From: Sclerurus mexicanus
Lineage: Eukaryota; Chordata; Aves; Passeriformes; Furnariidae
Direction of reading: 5' to 3'
NCBI GenBank assembly: GCA_013396755.1
Contig: VWZF01005760.1
Coordinates: forward strand, 184,972-248,971
Length of the DNA: 64,000 nt
Shown: positions 12,201 through 25,774 of the stretch, piece after piece
How positions within the stretch are numbered: position 1 is the stretch's first letter
How the letters are laid out: each line of letters begins with the position of its first letter
The notes under the pieces: model-generated
The model's input: the letters and a program-made list of their open reading frames with translations, nothing else
What the model was told of the DNA's origin: nothing
Databases searched by the model: none
Program-made: the position numbers and the translations under genes

Positions 12201-15200
12201 ATCTTAAATAAGACCCATTAGAGATCACCATGTGAGCTGTTAAGCTTGGAAAGATCATGAATGGCTGACTGGACTTTCAAAAGCTCTAAATAAATGGCCT
12301 GCACAACTTCACTGAGTTGTCTCTCATTACTACTGTTCATGCCTTAAAAATACTAAATTTCTTCTTAGTCTTCTTTTTCACTAGATCCCTTTGTTTGATG
12401 CTTGTACTTTCTTCAGCCCAGGGTCTCCCTGTGGTGTTTGTGTCCCTGTGATTAGATTTTTACTCCAGAGTGGAATGATCATAATCTACTTTAGCTGGGA
12501 AAAGGAGGGGTTATTCACAAATAGTCATACTTAAAACCTGAGTCTCTTGTAAAGAGAGCACTCTTTACTAAAGATGATACACAACAAAGCCTAATTTCAA
12601 ACAAATCACGTAACTCCATTAATGGGTGCCCAACATTCTTGCTCATTTCCAGTTTAGAAGATCAGAACATAGAAACTAATATATTCATGTCATTCCTTAA
12701 AGTAGCAAAAACCTGGCAAGATGACCAACCATAGTTTTACCACAGTGAAAAGACTCAAATTAGTGAAAGAAAATGATGGGAGAATAATTTTGTTTAAAAA
12801 GATAAAGTAATTTTTGCAAACAATATAAATCCTTGACTTACCAGCAGAAGCACAAAATCTATTCACTTATTATTTGCATTTCATGAAGTTAGCTTATCAG
12901 CATTAGCCAGCTTTCTTATTTTTCCTTTCTGGGCAATAAATTTGGTAGAAGAACTTGATCATTGTGCAGTGTACCATTTATATAATAACAAAAGAGGAAC
13001 ATACTTGGGAGTTTACTCTTTCCATCATGACTCCAAACCCAAGTCCTCTGCCATCATATGTAATTGTCAAGCTGTTCAAATCTGGCTCATTTTTCAGTAA
13101 TTTTTAAACCTAAAATTTAGAAAAATAGTAATTTTAAGTGTCTGTCAGATAAACACATTTAATATTAATTTGATATTAGTCTTAATGATTATTTAATACA
13201 ATACAGTAATCCGTGACAAAACGCCCTAGGATTTGAAGAGAGTAAGATCAACATGTTGTTAATTTTGCACTATTGAAAAAAAACCCCAACCAAATTTTGT
13301 GAGATGAATATATAGGAATTCTGTTTTAAGACTTGTTGAGTAATTATATGCTATTCCATTTAGGAAACCACACTTAAAGGTGGAAGGAGTTCAGATAAGC
13401 AATAAAATAGAGATGTAGAAGACAATGACTTCTAATGATAGAACAGAGCCAAGAAACAAGAGGACTGAAGTCACTAATCCCCAGTAATGTGAAAGTTTGC
13501 TTCCAAAAGAAAAGAGACATCTGTCTAAAAGAAAAGGACAGTAACTAATGTCCTTTGGATGGAGCACTGGAAGTTTAAGGCAAAAAACAAAACCAAAAAA
13601 TGAGCTGTCCAACCATAGTGACAGTGAAGCACTGAAATATATTACTTTGGAAAGTAAAGATCTCCAGTGGAAAAGATGCTACAAGACAGGCTAGACAATC
13701 ATGTTGGCATCAGTTTAATTGTAACTGATCCTGCCTTTGGGCGAGGGAAATGGATTGGATCAGGAGTTCTTGAGCTGTGGAAAGACACTGACATATCCTT
13801 GGAGGCCCAGGCAAAGCTCTAGGAGAATTTCATTTGTTTTTTCTCCTTCTTCCTACCTTTTCCCCTAGAAGTTGTCTCTGAAAATCATTTGAAGAACATT
13901 GTGTTTGCTCTCAGCCAGCAGGACAGGAGGGGAGCAGAGCCATCAGATTTGTCCTGTCTAGGGGCACATTTTGAGCATTGCCAGTGGCCAGCTTGGGGGC
14001 ACTTGTGTGTTCCTTGCATTCCCCTGTTGAAAGTGAGTTGGACTGTCGTGCAGGTTATGCTACCCCAGCAGCATAGACTCCCTGGAGGAGGCTGACTTTT
14101 CCTAGTGAAATCCAGATCCACAACTGAAGAACACTGAAAGACATAGGATGTGAGGAATGGTGCAATTTCCCAGGGACATCAAGTCTTGGATCAGACAGAA
14201 GAAGCTTTGAATATTACCTGGCAATTCAGGCAATGGCTGCAGAACACAACTACGTAGGGACAAGGTTCTAGGTTTGTACAGAAGTACCACCTATTTGCTG
14301 GAGTGAAAATAGGGATGATTGTATATATAAAGAGCCTATCCTATTACAGTGGAAAGGCCCAATAACAATAAATTTCAGTACCATTGAGATAAAGAACCTC
14401 GTAAAAGGTTTGTCAGCTCTGCTTTCTACTTGCTGCATTTAATTAATTAATAACAAAATAATTATATTCTTCACACTCACAGAAAATTTGATAGATGTTC
14501 AGGTATCTTAAGCAGCAAACCTGGATACTATGCTTTGGTTTCTACCTATTCAAGAAACACTGGAGTAATATTTCACAGTATTTTCTTTGGTAAGTGTTAA
14601 TTTTTGGTGGGACTAGTAAAATGAGTACATGAATTTTTAGCACTGAGAACATACTCAGTAAGTAATCCTTGCTGTGTTGATCATTTCTGAGGAGTTTCAT
14701 GCAAATATTCACCATCCAAACTCTTGGTTATTTTTATAAGTAAGACATCTAGCAGATGCTTTTCAACATGAAAAGTGCATTTAAACTTACAAAAAGTAAT
14801 ACCTTGCATTCTGCCACAAGTGGAAGATTTAGACAAAATTTATTACAAGAGCCTTGCCACTGAGTCATGAGATGCAGAAGGGACTCCCCTGCTTTCTAAA
14901 CCCCTTCTCAGAGAGGAATCGAGGTGCGGCTGAATCCAATCTTAGCCTCAGATTATGTCAATGGTTTGAATTTAAGGAATTACAGAGGTGGGACTGAACC
15001 ACTTTTGTCCCACAGGTTTTAATGATTGGTAAATGAGAGTATATAAAATGAATCATTTATTATTACAAATGATCACTCAAAAATCTTAATCAGCATTATA
15101 ATTATAATTACCACACAATATAATGGTAAAACTACTAGTAGTATAGTATGACAGGATAGTGCACTATATTGAAGCAATTACATTGAAGCTAGCAAAAAGA

Positions 15201-15229
15201 AATTATTATTAAGTAGAGATTTGATGTAA
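9291..15229. other. Intergenic, no gene recognised
   Basis: AT-rich sequence between the ING2 and RWDD4 3' ends. It has an AAAC-type simple repeat near 11160-11177 and many stop-broken short frames. Nothing reads as an exon of a known gene. The block from about 14840 onward may belong to the LTR-like element called next. Confidence 0.55.
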
Positions 15230-15870
15230 GTCACCCATACCAACACTTGTGGGGAGATCTCTTTCTCTCAGCCTTGGCGAGTATCCTTGGAGGGCGCCCC
15301 CAGCCAAGGGAGGAATCTCCACACATACACCCAAGGAGGGTGATGGCAGAAGAACCTGACTGTATGAAAGGGGACTGGACTTTTATAGTATAAAGGGATT
15401 GACTCTTAGTCATAAACTTACAGGTCAGCTAGCAGCTTCTCTGTCACATCTAACTTCAAAAAGCAGGATGTGTGTTTGGAGTTTGGTGAACCAGGATGGT
15501 TTTAGCATCATTCAACACCAAAAATGTTACTGTGGTGCCACTGGTAACTCATTACAGACAAGTCGCATTGCTTGCATTCTCTGATTGGATTCAAGGCCTT
15601 ATCGGGGTAGGCCCTCCTGCCACACATTGCACTTTCTAAGTTCCATGGTATGATACAGTCAATTTTATCTCCTTTGTAGTGCCTGGGGAGCTCCAGATAG
15701 GGTCCATTGTAGGGCAAGGCAGTAGTGTATAGAAAGAGGATAGATGTGCTGGTTTCAAGAAGGAGTCAGCACGAGGCTTGCAAACCGAACCCGGAGAAAT
15801 GGTGTGTGTGGTACAAACCCATTGTGACTTAAGGAGCAGCAGGTCATGTGGCAAGTCAGTCACAAGCTCG
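15230..15870 (-). mobile_element. Possible old LTR (minus strand)
   Basis: Read on the minus strand, this block is richer in GC than its surroundings. It has a TATA-type box (ACTATAAAAG, around 15383) followed about 70-120 bases later by a CT- and GC-rich leader-like stretch with strong dyad symmetry (CCTTGG at 15285, GGGCGCCC at 15292, CCAAGG at 15304). That promoter-then-structured-leader order is typical of retroviral LTRs, and part of the wording resembles avian ERVL LTRs as I remember them. I could not define terminal TG/CA ends or a target-site duplication. It could instead be an unrelated promoter-like or structured element. Confidence 0.35.
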
Positions 15871-18800
15871 AGAACTTTTCAACAGATTTATGCCAGCACT
15901 TTTCCTTTTATCTCATTTATATCTAATTAAAAATATGTACCTGTCTCTCAATCTTTGCATATTTATTTATGTAAGTAGTTAAGTGGAATTGGTGGTAGTC
16001 AATGAAACATAAAACCAAGTAGACTTCTAGGCATAAGTCCCTTCATATGGATATATAAATTATTGTACATGTACACATATGCACTTGTCATAACTTCTCC
16101 AGGTGATGTGTTTGTTGACCCAATGCAGTGATGACTGAAAATAATCACAGTAAGTCATGTCAAATGAACACAGGCCTGAGAATATCTACAGCATGTCAGA
16201 GAGGAAACTGTCCACAGCAAAGGCAAACACAGCCCTCCACTGATACTTTACAGATACAGGTGACAGTAAATAACGAAGATTATTAATGAACTTTGCAAAG
16301 TTGTGAATAAAAGAAATTCTGGTTACAGCACAATGAAATTGTAAAATTCTTATTACAATTCAGAATTGTAGTAAGAAAAACTACAGATTTCTTGATTAGA
16401 AATTTAATTGTTAGCATAAGTCAAGCAGTCAAAAGGTGGACTTAATTATGGTCACGAACCCCAGAACACTTGCCCATTTGAGACCTTCCTCAGACCAGAT
16501 CATACTGGAAACTATAGAGTGAAACCAAGACAGAAATGCAATATAATAATAGAAAAGGAATACAAATTTGGACAAAACAGCTTCTCAGATTTCTAACAGT
16601 TGTTACCTAACATATGCATCAGTTAGCAGAATAGTATTTTGTGAGCTGAGAGAAACTGTATAAACTTGACACATTAGGATGTTGTTTCCCACCTTTTCAC
16701 TAAGCACAAAGGATGCACAATTTACCTAATAGGTGATCGCTACAAATTTAAGGCCTCCAGAAAACCTGCTACTTGCTCATCTTTTGTATATTGTAAACAG
16801 GTGCCGACAGACTGCACTGTAAGTAATTACTGTGAACAGCAATGGTAGAATAAACTCCTCGCATTTACTCAGAAGTCAAAACATGCTGTCTACAACTCCA
16901 GACTTCAAGAGGTAAATGGAAGTAGTGAGGAAAATTGTCAGTATGCTTGCCTTCCATTCACTCAGGACTGCACTGTCAGTGACAGATGGAAAAACAGATT
17001 GGGAACCACTGGTTTAGACTGTTTATCTGGAGAGATAGTAATGCTACTGAACCATTATTTAATTAAGGACAGTCACAACCCTTCTTCCCACTTCCCAGGC
17101 AGTTAGGGTCACTAATTCTTGCAGTTGAAGGAATATAATAATTGCACATCAGTCTGGTCTTCATCTCTTTGATCTCCCTGCTTCAACACAAGGACAGTCT
17201 GGCTTTAAGGAAAGTTCCAGTGACCTCCTTTAGTTATTCCACTAATTCCATGCAAATCCATGGCCTGGACAACTGATGTTTCAGCTTCAGCTCTGCAGTG
17301 TTACAGAAGTAACACTTCTTTAACAGAAGCTGAAGTTGTCACCTGTCTCTCCTTTGCTCATTCTCCTTTTGGGTGGAGTCTGCTGGTACAGGTCCCTGGT
17401 GGCCTTTGACAGGAGATGGCCTGCCAAAACAGGTTGCTCAGGAGTTTTCTTTGTATTGCAACTCACCCAACCCTTTACAAACCAGCCTCCAAATTCCCAA
17501 CGACAAAAAGGTCCCTGGCAAAACATCAGGACTCTTTGATATCACATGAACCATGTTCTGGGAAGAGCACCAAAAGATCTTATCCAAACATTTCTCACAG
17601 ACCTCACAAATGCTAGGAAAACCAACTCAGTTCAACAGGCACAGGGAAGAACGAGTTGCATGTTTCTGCTCCAGCGAGGTCTTTATTATTGTTAGAGAGT
17701 TTTATCCCCAGAAAGCAACTTCTTTTGTCTCCTTCCGTTTCTGGAAAATGGGGCCTTAGCTCACAGTTCGGATCCCACAGTAGCTTTGAAACTAAGAAGT
17801 AAAGCAGACCTTAACCAGACTTAACGTTTCCATTCAGATGCACAATATACTGTAAAGAATTGCCTTTTTTCAGATTTTAATTTTAATTAGAGACCTTCCA
17901 CGAGTATCTGATGGATTTTAAGAGAATGCCCTTTATGCTAATAACTATTGTGACTCAAGAAAATAGAAGAAATTAAGATGGTTGACTGAACAATCATTCT
18001 AATTAAAAGTATTAAGTGATTAGTTTTATGGAGCATGAACATATGATTTTTTTCTATACATAAAACTTTGTGGATGATGCAGCCAGTGCCAGAGACAAAC
18101 TCTTACCTAATCTCAGAGAGACCAAGCAGTAGCCCTCCCTCAAGAATCTTGTACTCTTTTTTGGCAAGGAACCATGTAATGACCTGACTGTTTCTTCACA
18201 TACTCTTTTCAATTACTTATGAGTTAAAAGTCTAGTAAAAATATATTTAAAAAATGCCTTGCCTGCTTTGTGTAATTAATTATCTAAGTAAATGTCCTGT
18301 TTAATTAGGTTTCACAGAAACGTAAAAAAAAAATCCATAAGCATGCATAACCCCCCAAACTGAGTGTTAGAGAATCCAGAAGGGAGACAAATCCCTTGTT
18401 TATAAACATGAAGAGTTCTGTATCCCTCATCAGCTCAATTTTTAATGCTTTCTACCTTTTCCATTCTAACAGCATGGCATTCTGATTTTACTGTTGCACA
18501 CTGTAACCACTCCAGCACTGAGATTCCTGCATACAACATCTCCAAGACAAAAAACCCCTCAAACACTCACAATTTATGACTAATAATTATTCTGCCTACA
18601 GAGATGTCTCTGTTGTGTTTTGAAGTGGCTTGGTTTATGGATCTTCTGAATAATTCCATGACGGTGATCTCCAATTTCCCAGCACAGATATATATGTATC
18701 CAATTGCAACATAGGGCTGAAATCCTGGCCTCACTGAAACCAGTGGGAATCAGGAGTTCAATTTTGGAGTTCCAAGCTCTCATAATTATTCATTTTAAAA

Positions 18801-20750
18801 AAATCCAATTTTTTTGCTATAATTTGTCTGAGACATGGTCTAGAAAAGCCTGCACTTCAAGGTGCTGCAAGGATGAGTCCTTTGGCTAACCTTTATGATT
18901 ACAGCAATGCTCACTGTGCTCATTTATGTTAGTTCTGAATCCAGCCCCCTGCAATGTGTAAACAGGCAAGGCAACCCAGGCTCAAATTACTGCATAATTA
19001 CTACCATTAATGTTATAGAAGTGGACTAGTCACTCTTAGGCAACCCATGATTTTTTTACATGACTATAATATTTACACAGCAAAGATTAATAATGAACTC
19101 CCAACTGATACTGGAAATAGGACGCCAACTGAGAGGACACTCCTGCACTGCACTAGTACAAACCTTGCTCTAAAAAAATTCAGTTTGACAATCTCAGCAA
19201 ACATAAAGCTGTGTGCTGGATTGGTGTAGCAAACTAGGAAAGAATGCCCTTCAACCTATGTTTGGAAGCAGTACTTGACGTTGTTGAAGAGATGAGAGAA
19301 TTCAAAGCTACAAAATGTATCCTTGAGTTGTATCCTTATAACATTTAGATTCAGATTACATAATGAAAATACATCAATTATACAGCAATGGAATAAAGAA
19401 ATTATTAACAGACACAACTTTCACAAAAAGATAATGATGGAAGATTGTTATTCAGGAATTTTTTAATCCTAAATTCTCAGTGGCAAAAAGTACTTTCTAC
19501 TACTCTATAAGCACCTAGAACATAATCTGTCACTGAGTCTCTTGATATAAGTATGGAGCAATCCTTCTGTATAGTAGTATCTGCTGAAGAAAGGAGTATT
19601 TCATGCAGTAACTGGCACAAGTACATCAGATCAAACCCCTGAAATACTAAAAAAGAAAAAAAGAGTATAGGTTCAGACACAGAGCTGAGTATATTTCCTG
19701 CGTTTGCAGCTGGCATCTATTCCTTTCCCTCTCCTGACCTGAGAATAAAGTATGAGGCAATAAAATTCTAAGGGGAAGGAAAGTCAAACATGAAAACAGA
19801 GAATATGAAAGTATAACCACCACACAAAGCAAGAGAGAAAAATAAATCCAAACAAGAGAAAGAACTGAAACAAAGATTGAAATGACAGCAGGAATGAAGT
19901 GCAGAGAGAGAAGAAAAAAGCTGTCAGAAATAAATAAGAGGAGCATAAAAAGTAATAAACCCCCCCAAAACTAAAAAAGCAAAGTGAAGTGTCATTTTAC
20001 AGCTAGTTAGCTACATCTGAAGGAAATTATAACATATTCCCTCATTCAAAAAAGTTGTAAAATTTTCTATTTTCTTTAATTAAGAAAATCTTTAAGTGCA
20101 CTTTCTACGTGTCATACAGCACTGTAATTTATCTTACAGCCAGTGCTGAAAGACACAATTGTAAGCTGCATAATATAAGGTTTGTTTTGGTTTTGAAATT
20201 TATGAGTGTCCTGCTAATATTTTTGGAATTTTTACATTTCTCTTTTTATTTTCTATATTTGACAGATTCATTCCCATGGAAATGTTGAAAAATGCCTATT
20301 AAAAGTTCTGACAAGTTATCCTATTATTAACTAAACTGACAGCAAAATAAATACAGAGATAAGTGCTACTCTCTGAATTGCTGAAAAAAAGGGATAATGA
20401 GCCCTTTGTAAGTTAGATAGGATCCAGACATTAAAAAAAAGAAAGGTACTAAAACCTCATGCTCCAGTATATAAGGCAACTCTAAGTGAGGAAGCCATAG
20501 AGTGAAGTCTATTAGACAGCAATTTGATAAAAACTGTCCTGTAGCTTCCTTTCAAGGACATGATAAAGTACTGTCAAGGAACTGAAACCTGAGCTGAAAC
20601 TAAGGTTATTTGATGTGACTGTTACCATTTTTGCAATACAAGATTTTGAAATTGAAAAAAAAATCCCACAGGAAGTCTCATAGACTGCTAAGCTATAATT
20701 GGTGGTGCAGAAAGCAAATTTAACTACTCCCTAGGGAAGCTTCTGTCTCC
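15871..20750. other. Intergenic, no gene recognised
   Basis: AT-rich sequence with frequent stops in all frames. A CT-type stretch on one strand at about 19620-19960 gives a hydrophobic open frame on the minus strand, which is explained by purine-rich low complexity rather than coding. No repeat family is recognised. Confidence 0.5.
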
Positions 20751-20790
20751 TATTGGTCGTAACTCTTATGAATAATTCTTATGACCAATA
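20751..20790. repeat. Inverted repeat, 12-bp arms with 16-bp loop
   Basis: TATTGGTCGTAA (20751-20762) and TTATGACCAATA (20779-20790) are reverse complements with one mismatch. The loop carries a further TTATGAATAATTC motif. Each arm contains an inverted CCAAT pentamer. It could fold as a hairpin or be the end of a small, unrecognised transposon. Confidence 0.6.
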
Positions 20791-22079
20791 AACTAACCAT
20801 TCTGCAGAAGTCAAAGGATGCAATGGCACTAAAAATCACAAACTACTTGAGCAAATAGCAAGCAGTGTAGAGGCAATAAGGACCAGCTTTGTATATAATT
20901 GCTCAGCTACAATTAACTGTGTGAGCTTTCCGGCCTTTAGTAGTAAAAAAGAAGTCAACTCCACCTATTCCAAAACACTGTTTATGTTCATATAGTCTGC
21001 TACAACTCAGAAACAGTATCAGAAGCTGTTCTTTACCACCTTTCAGCTGTTAATCTCCATGTCTCAACATCTACTTATTCTCTATGGATGACTTATTCCA
21101 AGTGCAGAAGAAAACGTGTGGAAAGAAGCTCATTTGTTCAGAATCATCAGCACTCCTCCCATCCTCTAAGTCACAGGAAGATTTTTTCAAAAAGTTGAAA
21201 TATAAATTGATCTTATGATTTAACAAAAAATAACAAGAACAATAAAACCCATAGTCTGGTGTTTTATATGCAATAATGAGAACATCGCTCGATATAATTA
21301 AAAAATTGCTTGAATTTTAACTTGTATTAATAGGCAATTAAGAAATCACTGCTGTTGAGTTGGACAAAAAAATTAGCTAAGTAAAAAAGTCAGAACATTT
21401 GTCAGTATATTATTATGAACTGGGTTAAAATAAAATATATCAAAGTACTGTGATTTTTTTAAGGAAAAAAAATAATTTATCTAAGTTTGGAAGCACTTGA
21501 ATATTTAGTTCCAAAATTTTCAGTCAAAATAAACACTTTGGACACTTGACACATATTCTGTGCTAAATAAAATCAGAACACATGCATGAACCACACCTTT
21601 GATCCTTTTTCAGCCGAATTGTTTCTTTATAAACAAAGTTTCAGTTCAATATACAGCAGAAATAGTCTCCAGCCTGTTTGTAGTCAGGAATTTTGAGAGA
21701 TTTCCTTTTACAGACACGGATAACCTGTTCACACTTGCTTCTACATGGCCTAATTTTCTCAGGGAAAATTACCTTACTCTCCAAGTTATTTCTGTTGTAC
21801 AATCTTGACATCCTTATTCATGGTACAAAAAACAGTGCACATAAACCCCAAAGAACAATGACATGTACATCACAGGATTTTGCTTTGCTTGCTTTGCCAC
21901 TGAAGTGACAGTTCCCAAAAGAGGTCATTATTTAGTATAAGGAGGTGCACTTATTTCCTACCTGGCCACCATCTGCCCCCAAGCCAACTGGAGGACAGAT
22001 GCCCAAATCCAAAGGCCTGTGAGGTCTGGGAGTGGACTTCCACCAGGTGACCTTCTGGGACTTGAAAGGCTAACTGAAG
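20791..22079. other. Intergenic, no gene recognised
   Basis: AT-rich up to about 21950, then a more GC-rich lead-in to the CR1 piece. The lead-in may itself be diverged CR1. No exon or RNA gene is seen. Confidence 0.5.
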
Positions 22080-22310
22080 TTGCTCCAGAAAAAGGTAGAT
22101 TGGATTTTAGGAAAAATTTCTTTACCAAAAGGGTTGTCAAGAACTGGAACAGGCTGCCCAGGGAAGTGGTTGAGCCACCATCCCTGGAGGTATTTAAAAG
22201 ACGTGTAACTGTGGCACTGAGGGACACGGTTAAGGGGTGGACATGGCAGTGTTAGGTTAATGACTGGACTCAGTGATCTTACCAGTCATTTCCAACTTAA
22301 ATGTCTATGA
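22080..22310 (+). mobile_element. CR1 LINE 3' end fragment
   Basis: The translation carries the C-terminal ORF2 signature of avian CR1 ([20 protein letters not shown], then PSLEVFKRR), followed by the usual short 3' untranslated part with GGACTCAGTGATCTTACCAG and a TCCAACTTAA segment. It is 5'-truncated, as most CR1 copies are. The left edge is approximate and may reach back to about 22020. This is a dead copy, not a gene. Confidence 0.85.
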
Positions 22311-22707
22311 AAACCAGACGGTTCTTGGCTTGAGCTCCCTCTGGTGGGTAATGCACACTCCAGAGACCACAACTACCGCCAAAGGTAACCGCCACAAAAC
22401 GAAACGACATGCCGGTTGCTATGTTTTGCTCAAATTACACATAAATACACCCGCTGAGTCATGATTACAACGGAGATCAGAGTTAAAGCTGCAACTTAAC
22501 ACATTTGTGCTGAAAAGCGGAAGATGGAAGGTTCCTGCCAGAACTGAGCTCCCTTCAAATTCAGAGAAGGTCCAGGTGGAAATCGATTTTCAGCACCTAA
22601 CATTGATTAAAATAAAGTGAAGAACTAGTTAAACACTTTGTGTGGTTTTGGTTTGTTTTTTTTGAGACCATCCACTTGGATTTGTCTTCTTGACTTGTAC
22701 TTTGGGC
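22311..22707. other. Spacer between CR1 and LTR, nothing recognised
   Basis: About 400 bases with no recognisable gene or repeat, ending just before the TGTCCTGG start of the ERVL-type LTR. Confidence 0.5.
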
Positions 22708-23270
22708 TGTCCTGGTTTCAGTTGGGATAGAGTTAGTTTCCTAGTAGCTGGTATGGTGCTGTGTTTTGGATTCAGTATGAGAATAATGCTGATAACACTG
22801 ATGTTTGGTTGTTGCTGAGTAGTACTTGCCCCAGGTCAAGGACTTTTCAGTGTCCCAAACTCTGCCAGCAGGGAAGTGAACAAGAAGCTGTGAGGGAGCA
22901 TGGCCAGGACAGCTGACCTGAACTGGCCAAGGGATATTCCCTACCACAGAATGGCATGCTCAGTATAGGAACTGGGGGAGATTTGGCCAGGACGGGTATT
23001 GGAGGTCAAGCTGGGCAATGGTCAGGTGGCGAGCAACTGTACTGCACATCTCCTATCTGTCTTGGGGTTTATTCCTCTCTGTCCTCATCACAATTCTTTT
23101 TTAGTAGTATTTTATTTTATTTTATTATTTTATTTTAATTAATAAACTGTTCTTATCTCAACCCACAGGTTCTGGGGTTTTTGGGGATTCTTCTCCCCAC
23201 CATGGAGAACGGGTGGAGTGAGCAAATATCTGTGCGACACTTAGTTGCTGTCTGGGGTTAAACCACAGCA
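22708..23270 (+). mobile_element. Solo ERVL-type LTR
   Basis: The block starts TGTCCTGGTTTCAG and ends GGGGTTAAACCACAGCA, the boundaries I recall for a very common avian ERVL LTR. Matching internal landmarks are TAGCTGGTATGGTGCT, CAAGGACTTTTCAG, an ATTTT-rich stretch, AATAAA at 23141-23146 and CTTATCTCAACCCAC. No internal gag or pol sequence lies beside it, so it is a solo LTR left by recombination. The TATA region (around 22965) is degraded. I see no clean 5-bp target-site duplication, which suggests age or a slightly wrong edge. Confidence 0.8.
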
Positions 23271-23864
23271 GAGGCCTAAAGTTTGATCCTTTCTAAAAGA
23301 TATTTTGTTGGCAGGATTCAGAAAATATTCATTATTTCACAAATCTCACACTCCAAAGACTTTTAATTTGTTAAAAGGAGTTAAGTTCCAGAGGAAAAAA
23401 ATATGCTTTAAAATCTGTGTTATCTTACCTGCAAAACAAGCACACTGACATATTTTTCAGATGAAACAACTGAAAATTAGAGTATATTTTATAATTTATA
23501 TTCTTGGGCACAAATCTAAGTCCTTCCACAAGAACAATGTGCACACTGTACTGCAGAATCTCAAACACAGGGTTACAATAATAGCAATATGTGGTATTCC
23601 TTATATTAAAATAAGCTTCAGTAATCTCTGCACTAAAAACCAGTACTTAGCCTTCTATTATCTCAGAAAAATGCATGGAAATGTTGCAAACATCAGCAAT
23701 CTGATGTTGGCAGAGGCTTAGGATTGATCATACTTTTCTGCTCTCACCAGTGGCACCAATAAACCAAACTAACTCTTACATCCCTGGGTTAATTTTTAAT
23801 TTTAATTTTTTTTTTTTTCATTCAGAAGCTTACTTGTTGGTCTGAATCACATGCTGACAGCTGT
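23271..23864. other. Intergenic, nothing recognised
   Basis: AT-rich spacer with a T-run at about 23808-23819. The open frame at 23461-23721 shows no domain. Confidence 0.5.
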
Positions 23865-23982
23865 TTTGGAAACATTCAAGGTAAGATTGGACGGGACTTT
23901 GTTGAAAATGTCTCTGCGCATTGCAGGGGAGTTGGACTAGATGACCTTTAAAGGCCCCTTCCAACCATTCCATGATTCATTG
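23865..23982 (+). mobile_element. CR1 LINE 3' terminal fragment
   Basis: A short piece with the typical CR1 3' end order: ACATTCAAGG...GATTGGACGGGACTTTG, then GGACTAGATGACCTTTAAAG, CCCCTTCCAACC and a CCATGATTCATTGAT tail. Only the last 120 bases or so survive. Confidence 0.8.
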
Positions 23983-25774
23983 ATAACTAAGCTGCACGCA
24001 TGTATTTTACATCACAATTTTCATTCTGGAAGAAAACTGTAGAACTTGTAAAAGACATGTTTTTCTAATTAACATTTTTCTCCTTTTGAAAAGGAAACCA
24101 TCCAACTTTCAGGTACAAATAAGAACCTGGTATCATAAGCTCTTCACCAGATAAGTAATTTTAAATGGAATTCGAAGCAATGGATCAAATACCCTCTCCT
24201 AGAATTATTTTAATTAGTTCCTCTCCCCTTATGCTGCTTCATATGTTTGCACTTATATTAAGTAACATAAGGTTTTTATGGGATGAGGGGCTTACATGCA
24301 AGTCATATACAGTACAGACTGACTTGTTTCTAGACACGTAGGACTGAATCCTCCATGTGGTCTCTGCTGGCTAATTAATCTGTAAATTTCTGAATCTTCC
24401 TGCTTGTGTATCATGGACTAGGGACAGAACAGACTTGTATGAACCTGCTTACAATACTCATAGTTCTGTGCTAAGAAAGAAGTATTAAGTGACTTTGTTA
24501 GCTCTGATGCACAACCACTTTGAATCTCAAAGAATATATCTGATTTTCCATTGTTCTTCATATGAAAACCAGAACAGATTTGTGAAAAAAAAAAACCAAA
24601 CATGACATCATTGGCTTTGCTTTTAAATTAATATTGCATTAATTAAAATTATTCTGCAGTAGTAATTTTATTCTCTGCAGTTAAGTAGAATTTCACAGCA
24701 TGCATTTTATTTTGTTTGGCCAAACTCCAGGCTCTCTAATCCTCTAGTAGAGCCAGAAGAGTTGCCTGCAGATTATAGAAAGAGCTACATATGTTTAAGT
24801 GGATTAAACAGTACAATGCAAAGAAAAAGGCATTTAGGGTTATTGAGAAATAGTCTGGTTTACATATTTATTACAGCAGTAACACACTCACTAAAGTATC
24901 ACTTGTCTTACCACAAGATTCTGAGGAATGCCAAAACCAGTGATATCTCTAAGCTATTTTATTAATGGAACTAACCTGTTTCCCTCTTTTAGGAAATAAC
25001 GTATTGCTGATCATTCTGGCTGAGTGCCCTTCTCTTAATTTTGGGTTTCCAGTTTTACCTGTCTCAAGAAGCTCAACAGATGTTCCTTCTCCAAGAGAAT
25101 GTGGAGCATACTCTTGAAATACCTTCTGTAGTTTCTGGAAAGTGCTCAGCCATTTGCTGCCCGTGCACAGATCCCTGCTGAAAATATCCCCATAAAATGT
25201 GTTATGATGATGACTAAAAGACATGGTAACATACTGAAAAATTAAGAAGCTGCTCTAATCACAAAACACGGTTAAAGAACACCATTACTTCAGGTAGGTG
25301 CAGGTCCAGCCTACCTGCTGATGGACAGATACAAGTCTGACACTTATTACCTCTGTTTTAACGGTATGTATCTCAACTGGGTCTCAGTCACACCATCTCT
25401 AAGATGGGGATAAAATGTCATATGCCTATTTGATGACAATGTTACCAGCATCATTAAGAAAGACTTCAGATACCTTCCAATGCTGTACTTCATGGTATAA
25501 GAAAAGTACTTCTGTTCATTTAAATAAAGATACTCTTCATCCACAGGATATAATGTTGAAGGAAACTCTTCAGACTTAGTATTTCTTCCATGCAAGTGCT
25601 TAGCATAAAACTTCCAGTGATTAAACAAGAGAACCACTTTCAGATTAATGAAGAATAAATTAATTTGCTTAACAGATTGGAAGGAAACCCACATTTATTT
25701 CTTTACCGACAAACTTCTGAGCAGAAGGAATTCAGCACTTACTTGGTAGGCTGCAGTTTTTAAGTACTTGAAAC
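23983..25774. other. Intergenic, no gene recognised
   Basis: AT-rich sequence with a handful of short open frames on both strands. None shows a known domain or a pair of matching splice sites. Confidence 0.5.

Noticed and set aside
19647..19946. Minus-strand frame looking like a hydrophobic membrane protein
   Set aside because: It arises from a long purine-rich run on the plus strand; Leu/Phe/Ser bias is expected from such composition.
22703..23275. Target-site duplication for the ERVL-type LTR
   Set aside because: TGGGC on the left and GAGGC on the right agree at only three of five positions, so I do not claim a duplication.
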